DNA of 64,000 nt from Chaetorhynchus papuensis (GCA_013396525.1 VWYX01000008.1:1054001-1118000), one strand, 5' to 3'. Counted from the stretch's first letter, positions 26,701 through 41,000 are shown. Notes: generated from the sequence alone by a model not told the origin. A program made the numbers and translations.

Positions 26701-27584
26701 GTTGCCTTATTGCATCGTGTGCAGTCCATGATGCCTGAGAAGATATCCTGTAGTTGATGTGGGGAGGGTTTGTGCAGGCAGAGCCTGAAATATGGACTCT
26801 CTCGAGGTATGAAATCCCTTCAAGAAGCCGAACCCAGCTCCTGACTCACCTTTTCAGACCCAGAGCAGCTTACAGTTGACATGTCCAGTGAGCTGGCTGG
26901 ACTTCAATCAGAAACATTTCAATAAGCTGCTTGTAAAGGTATTTCTTTTTCTTTAATTCCCTGTTCTGTCCTCACTGGTAACTATAAAAGGTCACCTCTG
27001 CCACTGAAAAGCCTTGTGTGTGTTGCATATATCCAAAGGAAAAAGCTTACAAGCAATTCCGTACAGGAGGGCGAAAGTCAATTACTCAGTTTTGACCTAC
27101 AATGCCAAATGGAGGCCAGTAAGACAAGCACCATAATTAGCTTCACTTAAGAGATCAGCCTGGAAATAGCAACTAACAGTACTTGTATTCATTTAAATGG
27201 CTTGAGAGGCAGAACTGGAAAAAAGCTGCATCATTGGACCAGTCTTGAAAACAGTTATTTAATCTCTTGTAAATAGCAAAGGCTTTTGTTACAGATCAAT
27301 ACCAGAAGATCTGGATCCTGGTGTGCAAAATGTCAGGGTGTCCTACACAAGCGAGGTGGAATAAGCAGAATGTTGCAGGCACAGATTTCACATTGCACCA
27401 TATAAATCCTAGGCAATGTTTTCCCAAATCCTTGATCCAGTTCCTCTTGTGAGCAACTTTAAAAGTCCATATTGTGAACTTTTCTTCAGATGACACCAGG
27501 CCCATTTCAGGCCATCTGGATCTGAGAGGGAATTTTGCTCGTAATAATTTAATTTCTTAGCACTTGTCTCTATGTTTGTCTCTT

Positions 27585-27622
27585 ATTCTTTCTTCCTTTC
27601 TTCCTTTCTTTCCTTCTTTCCT
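27585..27622. repeat. (TTCC/TTTC)n microsatellite
   Basis: About 38 bases of tetranucleotide TTCC/TTTC repeats in intron 1, directly visible. Confidence 0.85.
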
Positions 27623-29484
27623 ACGTGTGCCGTTGGCTGCCAGTTAATAGTTTTGTTTGTAAGAATAGTAACTTCCACTCCAGAAGTAGTCTTGCACTGC
27701 AGACTATTAGATGAGGTTCACTCAAGGTAAGGCATTCAGTGAGCTTTTACTTCACTGGAGCTGCTAATTGAAATACTGGTTGGCATTACCAGCTGAATTC
27801 TCTTCTCCAGGATGGGCTGAATAACTGCTCGGGGGAAACAGTTTAAGTGAGGCTGCCAGAGAAGGAGGAGGTATTAAGAACTTTGAGCTTGAGTAGAGAA
27901 GAATTCAGCCATTTTCTCTGAAGTTTGGGGTGGGAGATGTGAGTGGTGACAGTTACCATATTAGTTTGGCTGGATGCATAAGAGAAATTGCTTAGAATAT
28001 TTGTTATTCTCTGTTCTTGACGCTGTTTCTCCCCTAAACACATATTCGGCTTTTTTATTATTAATCTCGTATTTATGTAACACAAAATGATTGCAGCATT
28101 TCTTCAGCAAGGCATTTATAAAGGAGAGTAATATAAAAGGACTTCATGGAGCAATGGGGCTTTTTCCCTAGAAATCCACTGAAGAAATGGAGGAATCTGG
28201 TGCAGTGAATATGAGCAAGGTATCTGTTACATTGCTGCATAAGCAGTAACCTGAAAAAGAGCATAGTCCTGGCTGGGGTGATGGCAGGAACTGATCAGGA
28301 AAGGAAAAGATCTCAAAAAAACTCAGATAAAATAATGCAGATGTTTCCTTGTGACAGCGAGAGTGATGTATCAGCACTCAGTCCTTTGCAGGCCAGGAAA
28401 AGTAGGGCAGGAGTTGTATAAAGACAGAGGCGTGGGTAGAGGTGTTTTCTCTGTAATGTTCTGATGAGCACCACTAGTTTGAGAACAATATTACAAGGAG
28501 GGAAGCTTTCTGCTGCTAGAATGGGATGTGGGAGGGAGAACTGAAGGAACACAGGTTTGTTTGGGAACATTCTGGGTAATACTTTCCACTTCAAACAGCA
28601 CAGTTGAGATTAAATCTTGCTCCAGCTTATACCCGTGCACTTCTGTTAGGGCCCCAAGCTGCCACATCTGAAGAGAAAGCTAAACATGTTTTACAGAAGC
28701 CAAATGTGGAGCAATTAAACTTTTATTACGACAGTGAAATCCACAAACTTTTCCTGTTCCTATCCAAGCTCTGCTAAGGGTGGTTGGATAGCTGTTTACC
28801 ACTACCTGGAGTTGTGTCTCCCTGACAATATTGCAAATACACGGGTAGTTTCTGCCTACTCACAGTATCTCTAATTTGCATGCAGAGAGTAATTTCTGCT
28901 AGAATTGGTGGGAGTAGGGACAAATAATATTAGCTTCTTTTCTCTTCAGGAGTTCTTTCCCTGCATTCAGTATCTGCTGTAGCAAAAAGGAGATGTTTGT
29001 AGTTTATTTTTAGTGTAGTCATTGGCATACAGACTATCTTGTTCATCTGGTTTCCCAGAACTTGATTTGGAATTGCTTTCCTTCAATCCTTTTTGCTTGG
29101 ATTATGTTCTTTCTTGGATTAAATTAGCTCAGTTTTTGTTTCCTTGTGTAGCTCATCCAGTGGTTTGCACACACTCATGTTCTTGGAAAGAAAATGGCAG
29201 GCATTCTGAAACGCTTTGTGGCACTGACACTGTGGAGGGAGTTTTTCCTCCTCCTCCTGTAGCAGCCTCAGTGGAAAGAAGTAGTAGTTGATGTGAATGT
29301 CTTAAACTACTGGTTATGGAAAGACCGTATTTAAATAAAATGGTGATAACTTTTTAGATGAGCATAAAACACAACCAGATACATTTGTATCGTGATGAAA
29401 AGTGTCTGAGAACACAGAGTTTTGTATAGGAGAAAATATTCTTTTTGTTTGGGTTGAAATATTTTTTGTTTGTTTGCTTTACAG

Positions 29485-29619
29485 TGGCCCATCCTCAGGA
29501 GCCCCACCACCCCTCTGAAAAGCCGGTCATCCACTGCCACAAGTGTGGGGAGCCGTGTAAAGGTGAAGTGCTCCGTGTTCAAGCCAGACACTTCCACATC
29601 AAATGCTTCACCTGCAAAG
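29485..29619 (+). CDS. ABLIM1: ABLIM1 exon: linker and first half of LIM1
   Basis: The acceptor is GCTTTACAG ending 29484 and the donor AAAG|GTAAAA. The exon is 135 bases, enters and leaves in phase 1, and gives VAHPQEPHHPSEKPVIHCHK, then the LIM1 start. Zinc ligands in this exon are C-H-K-C (residues 92, 95), H112, C115 and C118 (joined numbering); the second zinc site is completed by the next exon. The spacing C-x2-C-x16-H-x2-C-x2-C is canonical. Every alternative 5' exon must end with a lone G to keep this frame. If the following intron were retained, translation would stop at TAA 29787-29789. Confidence 0.95.
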
Positions 29620-32600
29620 GTAAAAACCTTGATAATTATCTGGTAGAAGTTAGTCCATTTGGGCAAATGTGCCTTGAGCCACTGATGGGAGGTTGTGCTT
29701 CCTGCCATCAGCTAATTACAAATACTCTCTTTGCTCAGTACCTGAAGGATTTCAAGATGGGGAGAGTAAAGAAAGGTGCTGATACTTAAGAAAATTCTGT
29801 CTTTTTGTAGTTTTTGTTCTAAGTGCTTTTTCAAGATCTGGAAATTTTTTTTTAAACTCTTGATACCAAGACTGCCTTTTATTAGGGATAGTAATGAAAA
29901 TTAAGGTCCTTTGTACTCAATTGACTGCTGAAAGTACCTGCTCTCAAAAAACCCACCAAAAAGGTTCTGCAAAGGTGTTTTAAGGCTTTGTGAGCCTTAG
30001 AAGGAGCTGCCTTGGGAATGGGGATAGTGATGCCCATTCCACAGAGAGAGGATCTGAGGGGCTCTCGGCAACTCCAGCTCATGCCACTGAGCCCTCTGTG
30101 ACCACAACAAAGAGCTCACTGTGGTTTTTTTACAAAACAGAGGTTTAATGAAGCGTTAAATAATTGTAAAACTATGCTTTGTGAATTTGTTGCCTTTGAA
30201 GATGGGTGTTGTGGAGCAGGAGGCAACCCTGGCTCCTTCATGGAGTTTCTGTTTAATGAACAACAACGCAGAGTTGGCTGAACTGAGTAACCACAGAACG
30301 TAGGATGAAAGGTGAGAGTAAGTAGAAATACAGCAGCCCATGTGCAAACACTGGCAGAGTCAGTACCAGCTTAGCACAGGATGGCTACAGCACAGAAAGG
30401 GATTCAGGCTCCAGGTGAATGTGGCAGAGCTGGTGGCAAACACGGGGAGAGGTGCTGGAATAAATCAGAGTAACTGGGCAACTAAAACGCAGCAGCAGAA
30501 TCAGTACCACGTAGTTTTTCACTTCTATTAAACCTAAGTTATTTCTTCTGAAAGTCCATATCTAGCCTGTATACTGCAGATTCAGACTTTGAAAAGTGCT
30601 TCCAGACCAGTTCCCGAGTTTCAGTTATATTTTTCATGTTCCAAATGTGGGTGGAATAGTTGTGTGGTTGCTCTATTCTTCCGCTTCCTGAATATATGGA
30701 ATATAGCAGAAAATAGAAATAGTTGTTTTCCTATGTTAGTAAAGGTTTTTTTTAAAAGGTCACTTATTCGTATGCTGAAAACTCAATGTCTAGAATCTAA
30801 TAAATTTTGGTTTTTACCTGTGTTTTTTGGTTAAATACAGCTAAATAACTCAAAAAATGCTTACTTTTCTCCTAGATGTTTACATCTTTTATCTGTGCAA
30901 ACTGGAGTGGCCTCAGCCCATCCTAGAGGGCAGTGAGGAGCACTATCTGCACTATTTCTGGAATGCTTGGGGAAAGGCGTCTCTCCTTCTCTATTACAGT
31001 TGCTGTATTTCGAGCAGTACTTGATGCCATATAGTCCCTGAGCAGTTCAAAACCAGCAACTATTTGTTTATTTTCTTGTTCCTGTCCATAGTGAGTAGTG
31101 GTCTCCATTTACAGAAGATACTGGATTAGGATATTTTCATTATCAGGCCATGTGGGACCCTTTGAGTCACGACGGAGAATGGTAATTCAGGCCAGGCAGC
31201 AAACAGTGTCCTTAGCACCTCCTGATAAAGAAGGGGGCAGATGGAGCAGGGCTTTGGAATTGCTGTCCTGATGAATGCACCACATTAATCTTGCTTTTTT
31301 TAGGAGGGGTGAGGTCTAGTTTCTTCTTTCACTTGTGTTTTAGTTACTTATTCATAAGCTGCTTTTGTGCTTTGACTATTCTGTTGCAAGACTGGATTTG
31401 CTATTACACTTTTTTGGGTTTTGCTCTTTCCTTCCCTGGAGGAATGTCTAAACTTATTGTGGCTGCTGTTTATGGAGATATTTCCAACCTGATGACAGTT
31501 AAAGGTTCTATAATGTTATTGACCTTATGAGTGCTTGCATGAAGTTCACCAGAAAAGGGAGAGCTATAGAAATAACTCTTGCTGGGTGAAATGAAACTCT
31601 GATTAGTGCCATTAGCTTGTTAAGGAAACTGAGGAAAGTAAATCCAGTTTGAACTGAGAGGGCCAGAGCTGAATGTTAGAGACTTTTCTCATGCTGTTCA
31701 TTCAGTCTGTGCCTTTTTAGTTGAGTTTGCCAGCAAGTGAACGTTATCTTTTCAGAGTTTGTCTTTCACAGAAAGGGGTGTGTATGGGAGGTTGCTCCAA
31801 GTCCTGGTTTGAATCTTCTACCTGAGCTGCAGATCTTGTTTACTGTTAGCATCTGTTATTTAAGTGAGTGCAGTTTTTGTTTAAGCCATATAGTTATTTA
31901 CTCACATTGCATGTTGTCTGACCATATGGCTTGTACAAGTGGGACACAGCTGTTAGAGTAAGTGGTTTTTTCCCCTTAGTCTGATGGGTTTTTAATTTGA
32001 CACGACTGCAACTCTACAGGAGGTGGAGTTAGACTCCCCTCAGTTTATAAAGTATGTTGTTAGGCAGCAAAACCAACAGATACTGGGACCAGGATGTATC
32101 AGCTGCCTCTACAGGTGGCTTGGTTATCGTTTTCTTTTTTTTGGACTAAACTTTGCTCTTGAGACTTAAACTCACACCTACAGTGTGAAAGACATGAACA
32201 AGCTCACACTTGCCTGTTTTCGTATCTGCTGGAAGTGTTTAAACTTTTACCCATATACTTAGAAGATGTGGAAGAAATCCATTTCCTCATAAGGCTGTCA
32301 CAGGAGTTCTATAGTCCCGGAGTTTCACTGTGATCCTGTTCTTTGCTCTGTATGAGATTCCTTTTCATTATTGCCATCCACGCTCTCAACTTCGTGTTTA
32401 CATCATACTGCCAAGTGTATTTGATATGCTTGTAGTCCTGCTTCCCTAGGTTGTGTCAGAGGCTCTTAGGCACTCCATGACTGCTTGGCATGCGTGTCAG
32501 TGGTGGCTGTGGCACTGCAGGAGCACGGTGACTTACGTCTCCATCAGCCAGCTCAGGACATGCTCATGCGTCATGTAATGTGATCAGACAATCGTCCTCC

Positions 32601-35600
32601 CCAGGAGCTCGGTGCTCTGTCCATCTCTGGAATCTTTCTAAGAGCAGAGGAGCCACATCCTGCCAAAGATGACAAGTAAAACCTCCACTGACTGACGTGT
32701 TCCCATGCCCCATGATAAGATGCAGCTAGCTGGGACTCTGCCTTGGAGAGCCATGTGTCTCCAGCTGGTGTGTCCTATCTGCCTGGCAGGGCTGGCCGGT
32801 TCTATTTGTGGCTCCCGGTAAGAGCTGATAGGAAAACAAAAAGCTGAAAATGGTGTGGCTGTCCCCAGGAAGGTGAGCTCTGCCAGCCTCCTGATAGGCA
32901 AAGAATTTCAGGCAGGCAGCAGCTGACTCGGAGCTGGAGTTAACAGGGGAATGATGGACAGGGGAGGGATAAGGGACATTTAGGAGTGCAGCTCCAGGAA
33001 CACCATTCAGAGCAGTTGTCTTTGGCTGTTTTATAACAAACCTTGCATTTACACTGGTTTGTGTTAAAAATGCAAATCCAACAGAATTCTGCATTACCTC
33101 CAGGTGTAATAAATAAGCTTTAAGTTCTGTTTTGCCAGGAGTACACTACTCTTACCATAGCAAATTGTGAATCTTTACCAGGCAATGGAAGTAGCAGGCT
33201 GAGAGGAGGGAAGTTAGATGAGGTTGAGCTGGAGACATCATTGGGTTTGTCTTAAATAAACATTCACATTAACAAGAATTAATTAGTGGCTTATGAAGAA
33301 GTAAAAGTTTTTCCTGTAAGCATCTATGTACATGAGTAACTTTTCTGGAAAAACTAAGGCTACTCACTGCAGTGCTGTTCCATGTGTAATTGTGTGTGGG
33401 ATCAGGCCCTAAATTACAATGTGCATGAGCAGAGATTTTAATATCTCAGTTTAAATTGTGATCTGATACGAATGATAATTTTCTACCATTGTCAGTTGAT
33501 TACAGTTCATTTTACCCTATTGCATGTACTAGCAGAGGAAACTTTGAGGGCTAGCAAAATTGCTATAATAAGGCTTTATTATTAAGCCTGTGATTCATCT
33601 TTTGGGTTAGAGGGAAAAGCTGGTTTCAAGACACTGTGTTGCCTAACAGAAAAAGCTTTAAGCTTTCATAGTAACAATGTGAAAGTTTACATAGCTTGAT
33701 TTTGGTACCTGTAGAGATTGGTTGAATTATCTTAGCAAGATAATGTAGTATTTGTGGTAGGAGTGTTTCAAATAGTAGAGAGCGTCCCTGTTCATGATGT
33801 CGAATATGAATTGGAAAACTTAGTTAGGTTTTTTATGGTAATGTAGACTAAACAAAAATTTAATCTCATAAATGAGCAATCCTGGCTTAAGGATATGGAT
33901 GCTGTCCTTAAGATTTTTAGTCCTCACTATCACAGAATCATGGAATGGTTTGGGGTGGAAGAGACCTTAAAATCATACAGTTCCAGCCCCTCTGCCATGG
34001 GCCAGGTTGCTGAATCACTAGACCAGGTTGTCAAAGTCCTGTCCAGTCTGGCCTTGAACACTTCCAGGAACGGGATATCCAAAATTATGTGGCATAAAGG
34101 TCAGGTGAAAATGTTTCACTGTGCATCAATGTTTCATATGCTATAGTGATAGCAAATATCAAAAGGCTATTACCTGCTCTTACCTGCTAATAATCTTGCT
34201 AATTATAAGGCAAAACCAAGTCTTGGCATCGAGGAAGCATTCCACAAACCTAGAGTATTCCGCAGAAAAAAACCTTTTAGCTTCTATTAAAAACATTGTT
34301 ATAAATCAAGATAAAGCAGTTTCTTAATTATGGAATAAATGTGGTAATTTTCCCCTCTTCAGTTGGATGTCTCTCTTAACTTGGAGCTTAACTTGCAGAA
34401 TCCTCTGTGGTATGTTTGGGTTCCAGGCCCAGGTCTGGGTTTTTTATGTGATGACTTTTCAAGGCTACATCGTCTGTAGTTTAATGAGCCTGACAGGGAA
34501 GGGGGAGGCTTCCTAAGTTTAGATTTTGGGATGCTCTGTAATCCTTTGACTTTGAACTGGATCTTCCTCCCTTGAAGAACTGGGAAGAAGTCAGGGTCAT
34601 GTAAGCAGACACTATATCAACAGGTTGGAATGTGTTTTAAATCATTAGTTCTTTGACCTTTGATCTGTCGTCAGATTCCTTCAGTGGCAGCAGGAGGAGG
34701 CTGCACACAGGCTGCAGGGTAGTGCTATAAACAGTTCAGTGTCAGTGGATGGAAAGTTTAAATACGAGACCATTCTTGTAGTAGATATCCAGTGCAGTGT
34801 TTGAAAAGATCTCTGCATTTCCACAAATTCTTCTGGAACAGAAAGTGATGTGTGGATGTGATAACACATGTGTGGGTAGACAATGCTCCTTCCTGAGCAT
34901 CATGAAATTATATGAGGTCACTTGAAGCTCAGAATCACTGAACCAAGATCCAGGTAGGGAGTCTGTTGTTTCTGGGAAGCTAACAGAGGTTAAAATGTCT
35001 CCCATGACAGGGAATGGAATTCAGATGTGAATTCATGCATTCAGGTAGCTTGATGTGAAATCAAACCTCAGTTGCAGCTGTGAGACTAATTGTCATTTCT
35101 ATATTTACATATCTTAGCTGCTGTGTCTTGAAGAATGTTCTTCTTGCAGTGATTCCTACTGGTATTTCACTTCAGTGTCTTCCCTTTCTGAAGTGGATCC
35201 TTACTTTTCTATTGGGGTTAGAATAGTATTGATGACAAGTGATTGATACCAATCTTAGTTTAGTTGGACTTGAGGTCTATTCAGGGACCAAACATTTGAC
35301 AGGAAATGAAATTAATTGCACTGCTTGGCTGATATTTATGAATGCTGACAGATGCCATGTCAGATTTTAAAAAGCTACCAGATCCCTTTGGAAGTAGAGG
35401 AGCAGCAGGATGCTTAACAGGTGTCTGGTGAGTGGGGCAGAGCATCCTTACAAGAATACAGAAAGTTTCTTGGGTTTATGGTCATTGCATCCTTCATTTG
35501 CCTGGCTTGGATGATGTTTGTTTTTGTTCCAATCTTAAATTCCTGATTTGCTTATTTAAAATCCTTTTAGAGAAATCTTCCCTTTAGATAGTTACAGTCA

Positions 35601-38600
35601 AGCTATCCGAGGCTAAACTTTGACATTTTTCCACTGATTGCATTTTCTTCAAGGTTCATTTCCCACAGACCTGTAAATGTCTTTGATCTCCACCTCGTGC
35701 TTAGTTTAATGTGAAAGGTGTTTTAAATGCTTGAATGATTCCTGCCATTGTTTCCATCCTGGTGCACTGATATTTCAGTGGGGAAGTGGGGAAGCTGTCA
35801 CATTGCTACACTACCTACAGCTGTTGTTTGCTTGCTGTTGAGCTCAGGTATGAGCTCTCGGCTGTTGGATTCCTAGAAAGATGGAAATTCATGCAAGCCA
35901 GGTGCAGACAGGAACAACTCCATGTGCAGCACTGTTTGTGTCTCCAGTGTTGGAGGACTGAAGGCAGTGTCATGGCATTGACTGGGAAGTTGATCAAGTT
36001 AAAACTGAGCCCATCTGAGACTCAGAATTCACTTTTGGTTTCAGTTGAGTGAATGCTTGCATTAAATGCCCAGGGGTTTCACTCAAGTGCCCCACTGAGA
36101 ATTACTTGTGTCACAATGACAGCAGCACTCAGCTGTGGTGCAGGCAGGATGCTTGAAGTGGAGTGGTTTTTTCATGGGAAGAGGAGAAAGGCCTGGCTGG
36201 AGGCTAGGGATGCTTCCCAGGAGGGATCTCAGACCAGTTTAGGAGAAGAGGGGAGAAATGCAATCTTGTCTTTTGCTCAGGAGGTGTTTTAGCTGCTAAA
36301 CTTTTCTTCTACCTGATGTCAAGATATCAAAGCAGATTTTAAGGTCGTCGGTATTTGTTCCATGTTTATGGGTTTGACTTCCCAGCATTGTCTCTAATGT
36401 CAGTCTGTTGAAATGAGAAAAGATTCCAGAACCACTGGATATGGTTCCAAATAGCTTCAATCAAAATGCATCTCTCATCGGTGTATGACAGAAAACATCT
36501 CCAGTGACAGGAGTGTGGCAAATGGTCGTGAGGATCTCTGTTACAGCTTTTGCAGAGTGCTCCATGCATTTCTTACTGGTGCCTTGCAATCTCCCTGCCA
36601 TGGTAGTGCTGCAGCACAGCTTCTGATATTTACTGTTCTTATGTGTTCTTCTGATCATACTTGGATGTAAATTCCTTCTTTAAATGTCTTATGTCATCAA
36701 GAAAAGTGTTGGTAAGAGGAGTAAAAGACAGAGAGAGACTTGCTTCATTTGAAATGCAGAAACTTTAAACTCTAGTAGGAACTTGAACCTTTCTTTCATC
36801 AATATGGGATTTGTTGAACTCTTCCATGAAAAGAGAGAAACAGATTTTCCCTGTGTTTTTGTTTGGATGTAGGTGATAAACTGAATCATTTCCAAATTCC
36901 CTTCTACCTTCAAACAAGAGATCCATTATGTCCTAAGAATAACTGTTGCATAAATATTTCCCTGCTTGAAAACAGCACCATTATTCTGTGAAATATTCTA
37001 TTCTATTCTGAGAAATACAAGAAAGAAACAAAACCCCAACAGGAAATTGAATTTGCACCTTATTTAATGCACGGTGACAAAGTAGATCATTAGAATTTTA
37101 TTAATGAATAGTATTCACTTCTGCAAACTGAGAGCCCACATTCATGGACTCTCCTTGTGTGGTTTTTTTCTTCAGTGCTGAAACAATTTTTACTTAACAT
37201 CAACATGGAGTTCAACTATCCCTGACAATAAGGCTATGGAAATCCTAAATAATGCTCAGTAGGATCAAATCCTGCTTTCGTTCTCTTTGAAAAACTCTGA
37301 TCTCTTCATTTTTCTTATCACCATTAAAGCTTGGAAATGACTCAGCTTAAGAATGGTCCTGGTCCCTTGGATCCATAGGCACCTGGCTTGCTCTTGGACA
37401 GCCCAGGTTTCCCTACAGAGAATCTGTAGCTTTGGGAGCTGACAGCAGCCCTGACAGTACCTCCAATCTTTTTGTGCTCCAAGGATGCAAAATAGTAGCT
37501 CCAGAGTGTAGTTGAAGACAGAAAAAGCTAGCAGGTGGGTGTTTTCAATACAGTGGGAGGTAGAACTGTATTCCAGCTTATTCCATTCACAAGAGAGGCA
37601 GGATGGTTTGTTTGGAATATGAAATTCTTTGATATACTGACTCTGAGAGAAAGGCTGAGTTCTTCCAGGAGCTTTTGAAGATAATGGTTTTCTTTTTTTT
37701 ATTTAAAGAAAAATGGTGACTTTTTTTGTCTCTATGCTTGTGGTACCTAAGGGAACAGAAATGCTCCTCAGTGTCTCCTGTTTCAGGGTTTTGGTCATGT
37801 AAAACAGAATTTCTTCCATCATATTGAGCAGGAAGGATCTTGGGGAAATATTACTCTTCTGTAGAACTATTTCTGTGTGATGGATGTTTACAGACCTCTT
37901 GAGTTTTGCCTTCTGAAACACGATTTGTGCATCACTATTGGCTCCACAGAGTAATTATTTCAAAGTCATTTTTCCCACCAGTACAGGAAAAAAACAATAG
38001 TTTCATGTTTACAGATAACTGCCATAATTTAGGTATAAATTTTTCTTTGATGACATGATAGGTGCACCACAGCATTTGCTTAGCTCACACCATTAGAATG
38101 AATTGTACGTATGTAGAGTTCACAGCTGATTTCTCTTCATTGCCTCTGCTGCTTGTGGCATGAACAGTGGCGGGCATATGGTATTTCTTTTTAATAAAAG
38201 ACAATCGCAGTTCATCCCATCTTTTTGGTGTTTTTTCTACAGTGGTCATAAATACGTGTGCTAAGGCAATATGTGTCAGCTTGAGGGGATATATTGTCAG
38301 AGCCACAACTTCTGCACAGTTGCAAAAAGTAGAAAAAAGAAGAAAAAAGAGCTGTTCAAACCCCTGCCCTGTTACACACCACATTGTACATCAAGTGTGG
38401 GTACAGTCGTGTTCGTCCTTTCTGGTTTGATCTCTGACTCAAAGTGAAAGCAGCTGGCTAGAACAGCATTTTTCCAACCATGGATGTTAACAGTCTGGGT
38501 GACCCTTGTTTTTCCCATGTAGCTTAAAGCTGTGATTAGTGATAGGAACACATGTGCTAAATTGACTGCAAAAATCCGTTGTAATGTGGGGTTGCCAGGG

Positions 38601-40816
38601 CTTGTTTCTAATTCTTGCAGATTGGTGTGTGCTTCCTGCTGTGCATATGCCAAAGATGATGAATCTGCTGGGGACTCACATCATGGGGAGTTCTGCTTGG
38701 GCCTGAATTCATGGCTTGCCACTGTGAGGGAATTTAACTCAGACATTCTGGGTTATTTGCAAAATGAATTAGAGGTTGGGTAGAAAGAAGACTTCATAAG
38801 GAAAAGGGCAGTAGAGGGAGCTTCTTTTTAATAAGAGCAATTACTGTCTCTAAAAGACTTGCCAAATATTTTTAGCCCCCATTTTTGTTGATAGGCTTGA
38901 AATCCCTGTGGCCATGCATGCAAAGGGGGTAGAGCCTGATAACTGTGAGTGCATGAACCCTTTCCTTCAAAGTTTGTAGCAGTTTTTGCAAGCGATGATC
39001 TGCCACCTCTTCACGATATGCTGAAGCTGGATTGTCAGAATAAGCTAGAATAGAGGTGGTACTGAAAGTGAGTTTTGATCATCCCAGCTTATTAGATCCT
39101 TGCCTAGGCAGGTAAAGGGGGCCACAATGACCAAATGAGTTCGTCAAAAAGTGACTTTTTGGTAGAACTGGGGATCATAGTAGAGAGCCAGAGAATTCAT
39201 ATATGCAGCTTCTGAGGCAGACCCAGCAGCACACTGAGCACCTTCAGCTTGAGACTGAAAAATACATATACTGGGATGTTAGAGCTACAAGGTAAATTAC
39301 AGACTATAGTTTAAATAATCCCACAGATACATGAGTAGTCCATAGCTCTTCAAGGAATTTAGCAGCTTCTAAAGCATCTTTCAGACGTTAAAGCAGAATT
39401 CTCAATTTCTACATGATTTAATTGTAAGGATCTGCCCGAAGTAACTTAGAGAAGCAAACCTGTTGTAAGAAGGCTGAGGTTTTGCCTCTGGACTCCAGTG
39501 GAAAATTACTCCGCGGTCCCCAACCCAGGAAGGGTCTAAGGTGCTGTGGTGTAGAGGTCACCTGTATTTTCTGCCTAACAGGATATTGTACTGTTAGTTT
39601 GAAAACAATATTTTAAATGGAGATCAATAGAATAAAAAGAAGGAATGAAAGAGTTTGTTTTTTTCTGGAGGTGTACCTAAAAACCAGCCTGGAGCATTTT
39701 GCAGCACTATAACAGAGCCTTAACAGTAGCTCTTTGTAATTCTCCTCAGTCACTGATAATTGAGTTTTGGCTGCTTGTGGATTTAATGCCACCATGAAAT
39801 GAAATTTGTTTGCACATGGAATATTATCACTGTTCTATGCAGAAATGTGAAACCGGAAAAATGCTGGTACTGATACTGCTTTCCTTCTAAGCTGCATTTT
39901 TAGTACTGTTTATTGTTGTTCTGTTAATTATTGTTAACAGCAGTCATCATTAGACCTCCAGGACTGGGCCAAAGACAAAGGAAAATATGCAATCCCTGCC
40001 CCAATTGCCTTGCAGTTTTAATTTTTAAGGCAGGTAGCTAAAAGGATTTTAACAGGGGCAAAAATGAATGTTGAGCACAGTACTGTGCTTGGGTGTTGTG
40101 ACAAAAAGATGAATTGAACCCAGTCCCCCTGACAATCTTTCTGTATTTCTTATTTTAATTTTTCAAGGACTGTGTAACTGCAGGGACCTAATGTGCTGCT
40201 TATTTATTTTTCCTTAATAATCAGAATTTCTGATATTCAATATTTCTGATATTTGATCTGAACGTACTTGGATCTTATGAAGGGGGATGAGATGGAATTG
40301 CTTGCAGAGTTAGGTTAATGTGCTAGACTGCTGTGAAGAGTGGTTTCTCTTACTGAATTACACAGATACAGCAATATACAGAGGAGCAGGAGGAGTGGCT
40401 GAAACCAAAGTGCCTGGGAGCAGCTGGGTATAAATTTTTGGTGGTACAGGGGAACACTAAATAGGTAGTTTCGAGTTCATTGTTCAATCCAAGCTAAAGG
40501 CACAGTGTGAAATTCAATCTCCCATCTCCCATGGCACTGTCTCTTCATAGGGTTTGGCTGTTAGAGGTAGAATTGCTTTCTGTCTCTGTGTTGAACAGAA
40601 ATGCCAGTGCAGGACTTTGAATATTTTCTCAAAGAAAAACCGGCACCTGGTTGTGATGTGTTCTGGTTTGGGTGGACAGGCATTTTACACTGGAAAACTG
40701 CCAACTCACAGAAATCCTTGACTGGCTCTTCCCCCTTTTACTGATACAATTGAGCAGCTAGCATCCTTAGCAGTGATGTTTTTCTAATCCGTGTGGGTTT
40801 GTTTTTTTCCTTCCAG
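29620..40816 (+). other. ABLIM1: ABLIM1 intron 2 (11.2 kb)
   Basis: GTAAAA donor and TTCCTTCCAG acceptor. It contains one antisense CR1 piece (33929-34081). Short ATTCT/AGAAT runs and T-rich stretches are present. Elsewhere it is unique AT-rich DNA, and I see no gene, RNA gene or exon with LIM-type Cys spacing. Confidence 0.85.
33929..34081 (-). mobile_element. CR1 3' fragment, antisense
   Basis: On the + strand it reads ATCACAGAATCATGGAATGG, then TTTGGGGTGGAAGAGACCTT, CCAGCCCCTCTGCCATGGGC and CTGGCCTTGAACACTTCCAG. This is the reverse complement of the typical avian CR1 end. About 150 bases, 5'-truncated and moderately diverged. Opposite in orientation to ABLIM1. Confidence 0.92.
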
Positions 40817-41000
40817 TGTGTGGCTGTGACCTGGCGCAGGGAGGGTTTTTCATTAAGAATGGCGAATATCTCTGCACCTTGGACTACCAGCGCATGTACG
40901 GCACCCGCTGCAACGGCTGTGGGGAGTTCGTGGAAGGCGAAGTGGTGACAGCCCTGGGGAAAACCTACCACCCAAGCTGCTTTGCCTGCACTGTTTGCAA
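40817..41000 (+). CDS. ABLIM1: ABLIM1 exon: second half of LIM1 and most of LIM2
   Basis: The acceptor is CCTTCCAG ending 40816 and the donor GCAA|GTAAGT at 41001. The exon is 184 bases, entering in phase 1 and leaving in phase 2 (AA|G, Lys). It supplies the last LIM1 ligands C121, C139 and D142, then LIM2 ligands C151, C154, H171, C174, C177 and C180. Spacing C-x2-C-x16-H-x2-C-x2-C-x2-C is intact. Peptide landmarks are GGFFIKNGEYLCTLDYQRMY and FVEGEVVTALGKTYHPSC, essentially identical to vertebrate ABLIM1 as recalled. Base composition is GC-richer than the flanking introns, as usual for a constrained exon. Confidence 0.96.

Larger units (their letters stand above)
226..29484 (+). other. ABLIM1: ABLIM1 intron 1 (29.3 kb)
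   Basis: GTAAGT donor at 226; TTTACAG acceptor ending 29484. The intron contains CR1 fragments (3320-3843 and 20535-20589, plus a weak old one near 5076-5170), TA- and pyrimidine-rich simple repeats, a CpG-enriched patch near 13.03-13.25 kb and a candidate alternative first exon at 13521. All longer open frames inside (for example 9240-10025 on the minus strand) look non-conserved in composition and match no family I recognise. Otherwise it is AT-rich unique sequence in which I see no gene. Conserved enhancers may be present but cannot be judged from one sequence. Confidence 0.85.

Noticed and set aside
29445..29789. 114-codon open frame running through the LIM1 exon as if it were one gene
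   Set aside because: Only 29485-29619 is exon. The upstream part is the acceptor's pyrimidine tract and the downstream part reads intron after the AAAG|GTAAAA donor, losing the LIM ligand spacing.
39281..39300. AGCTACAAG|GTAAAT as an alternative 5' exon end (human has an isoform ending in Tyr-Lys before the LIM1 exon, as I recall)
   Set aside because: It lies downstream of the LIM1 exon, so it cannot splice to it, and no matching peptide precedes it.
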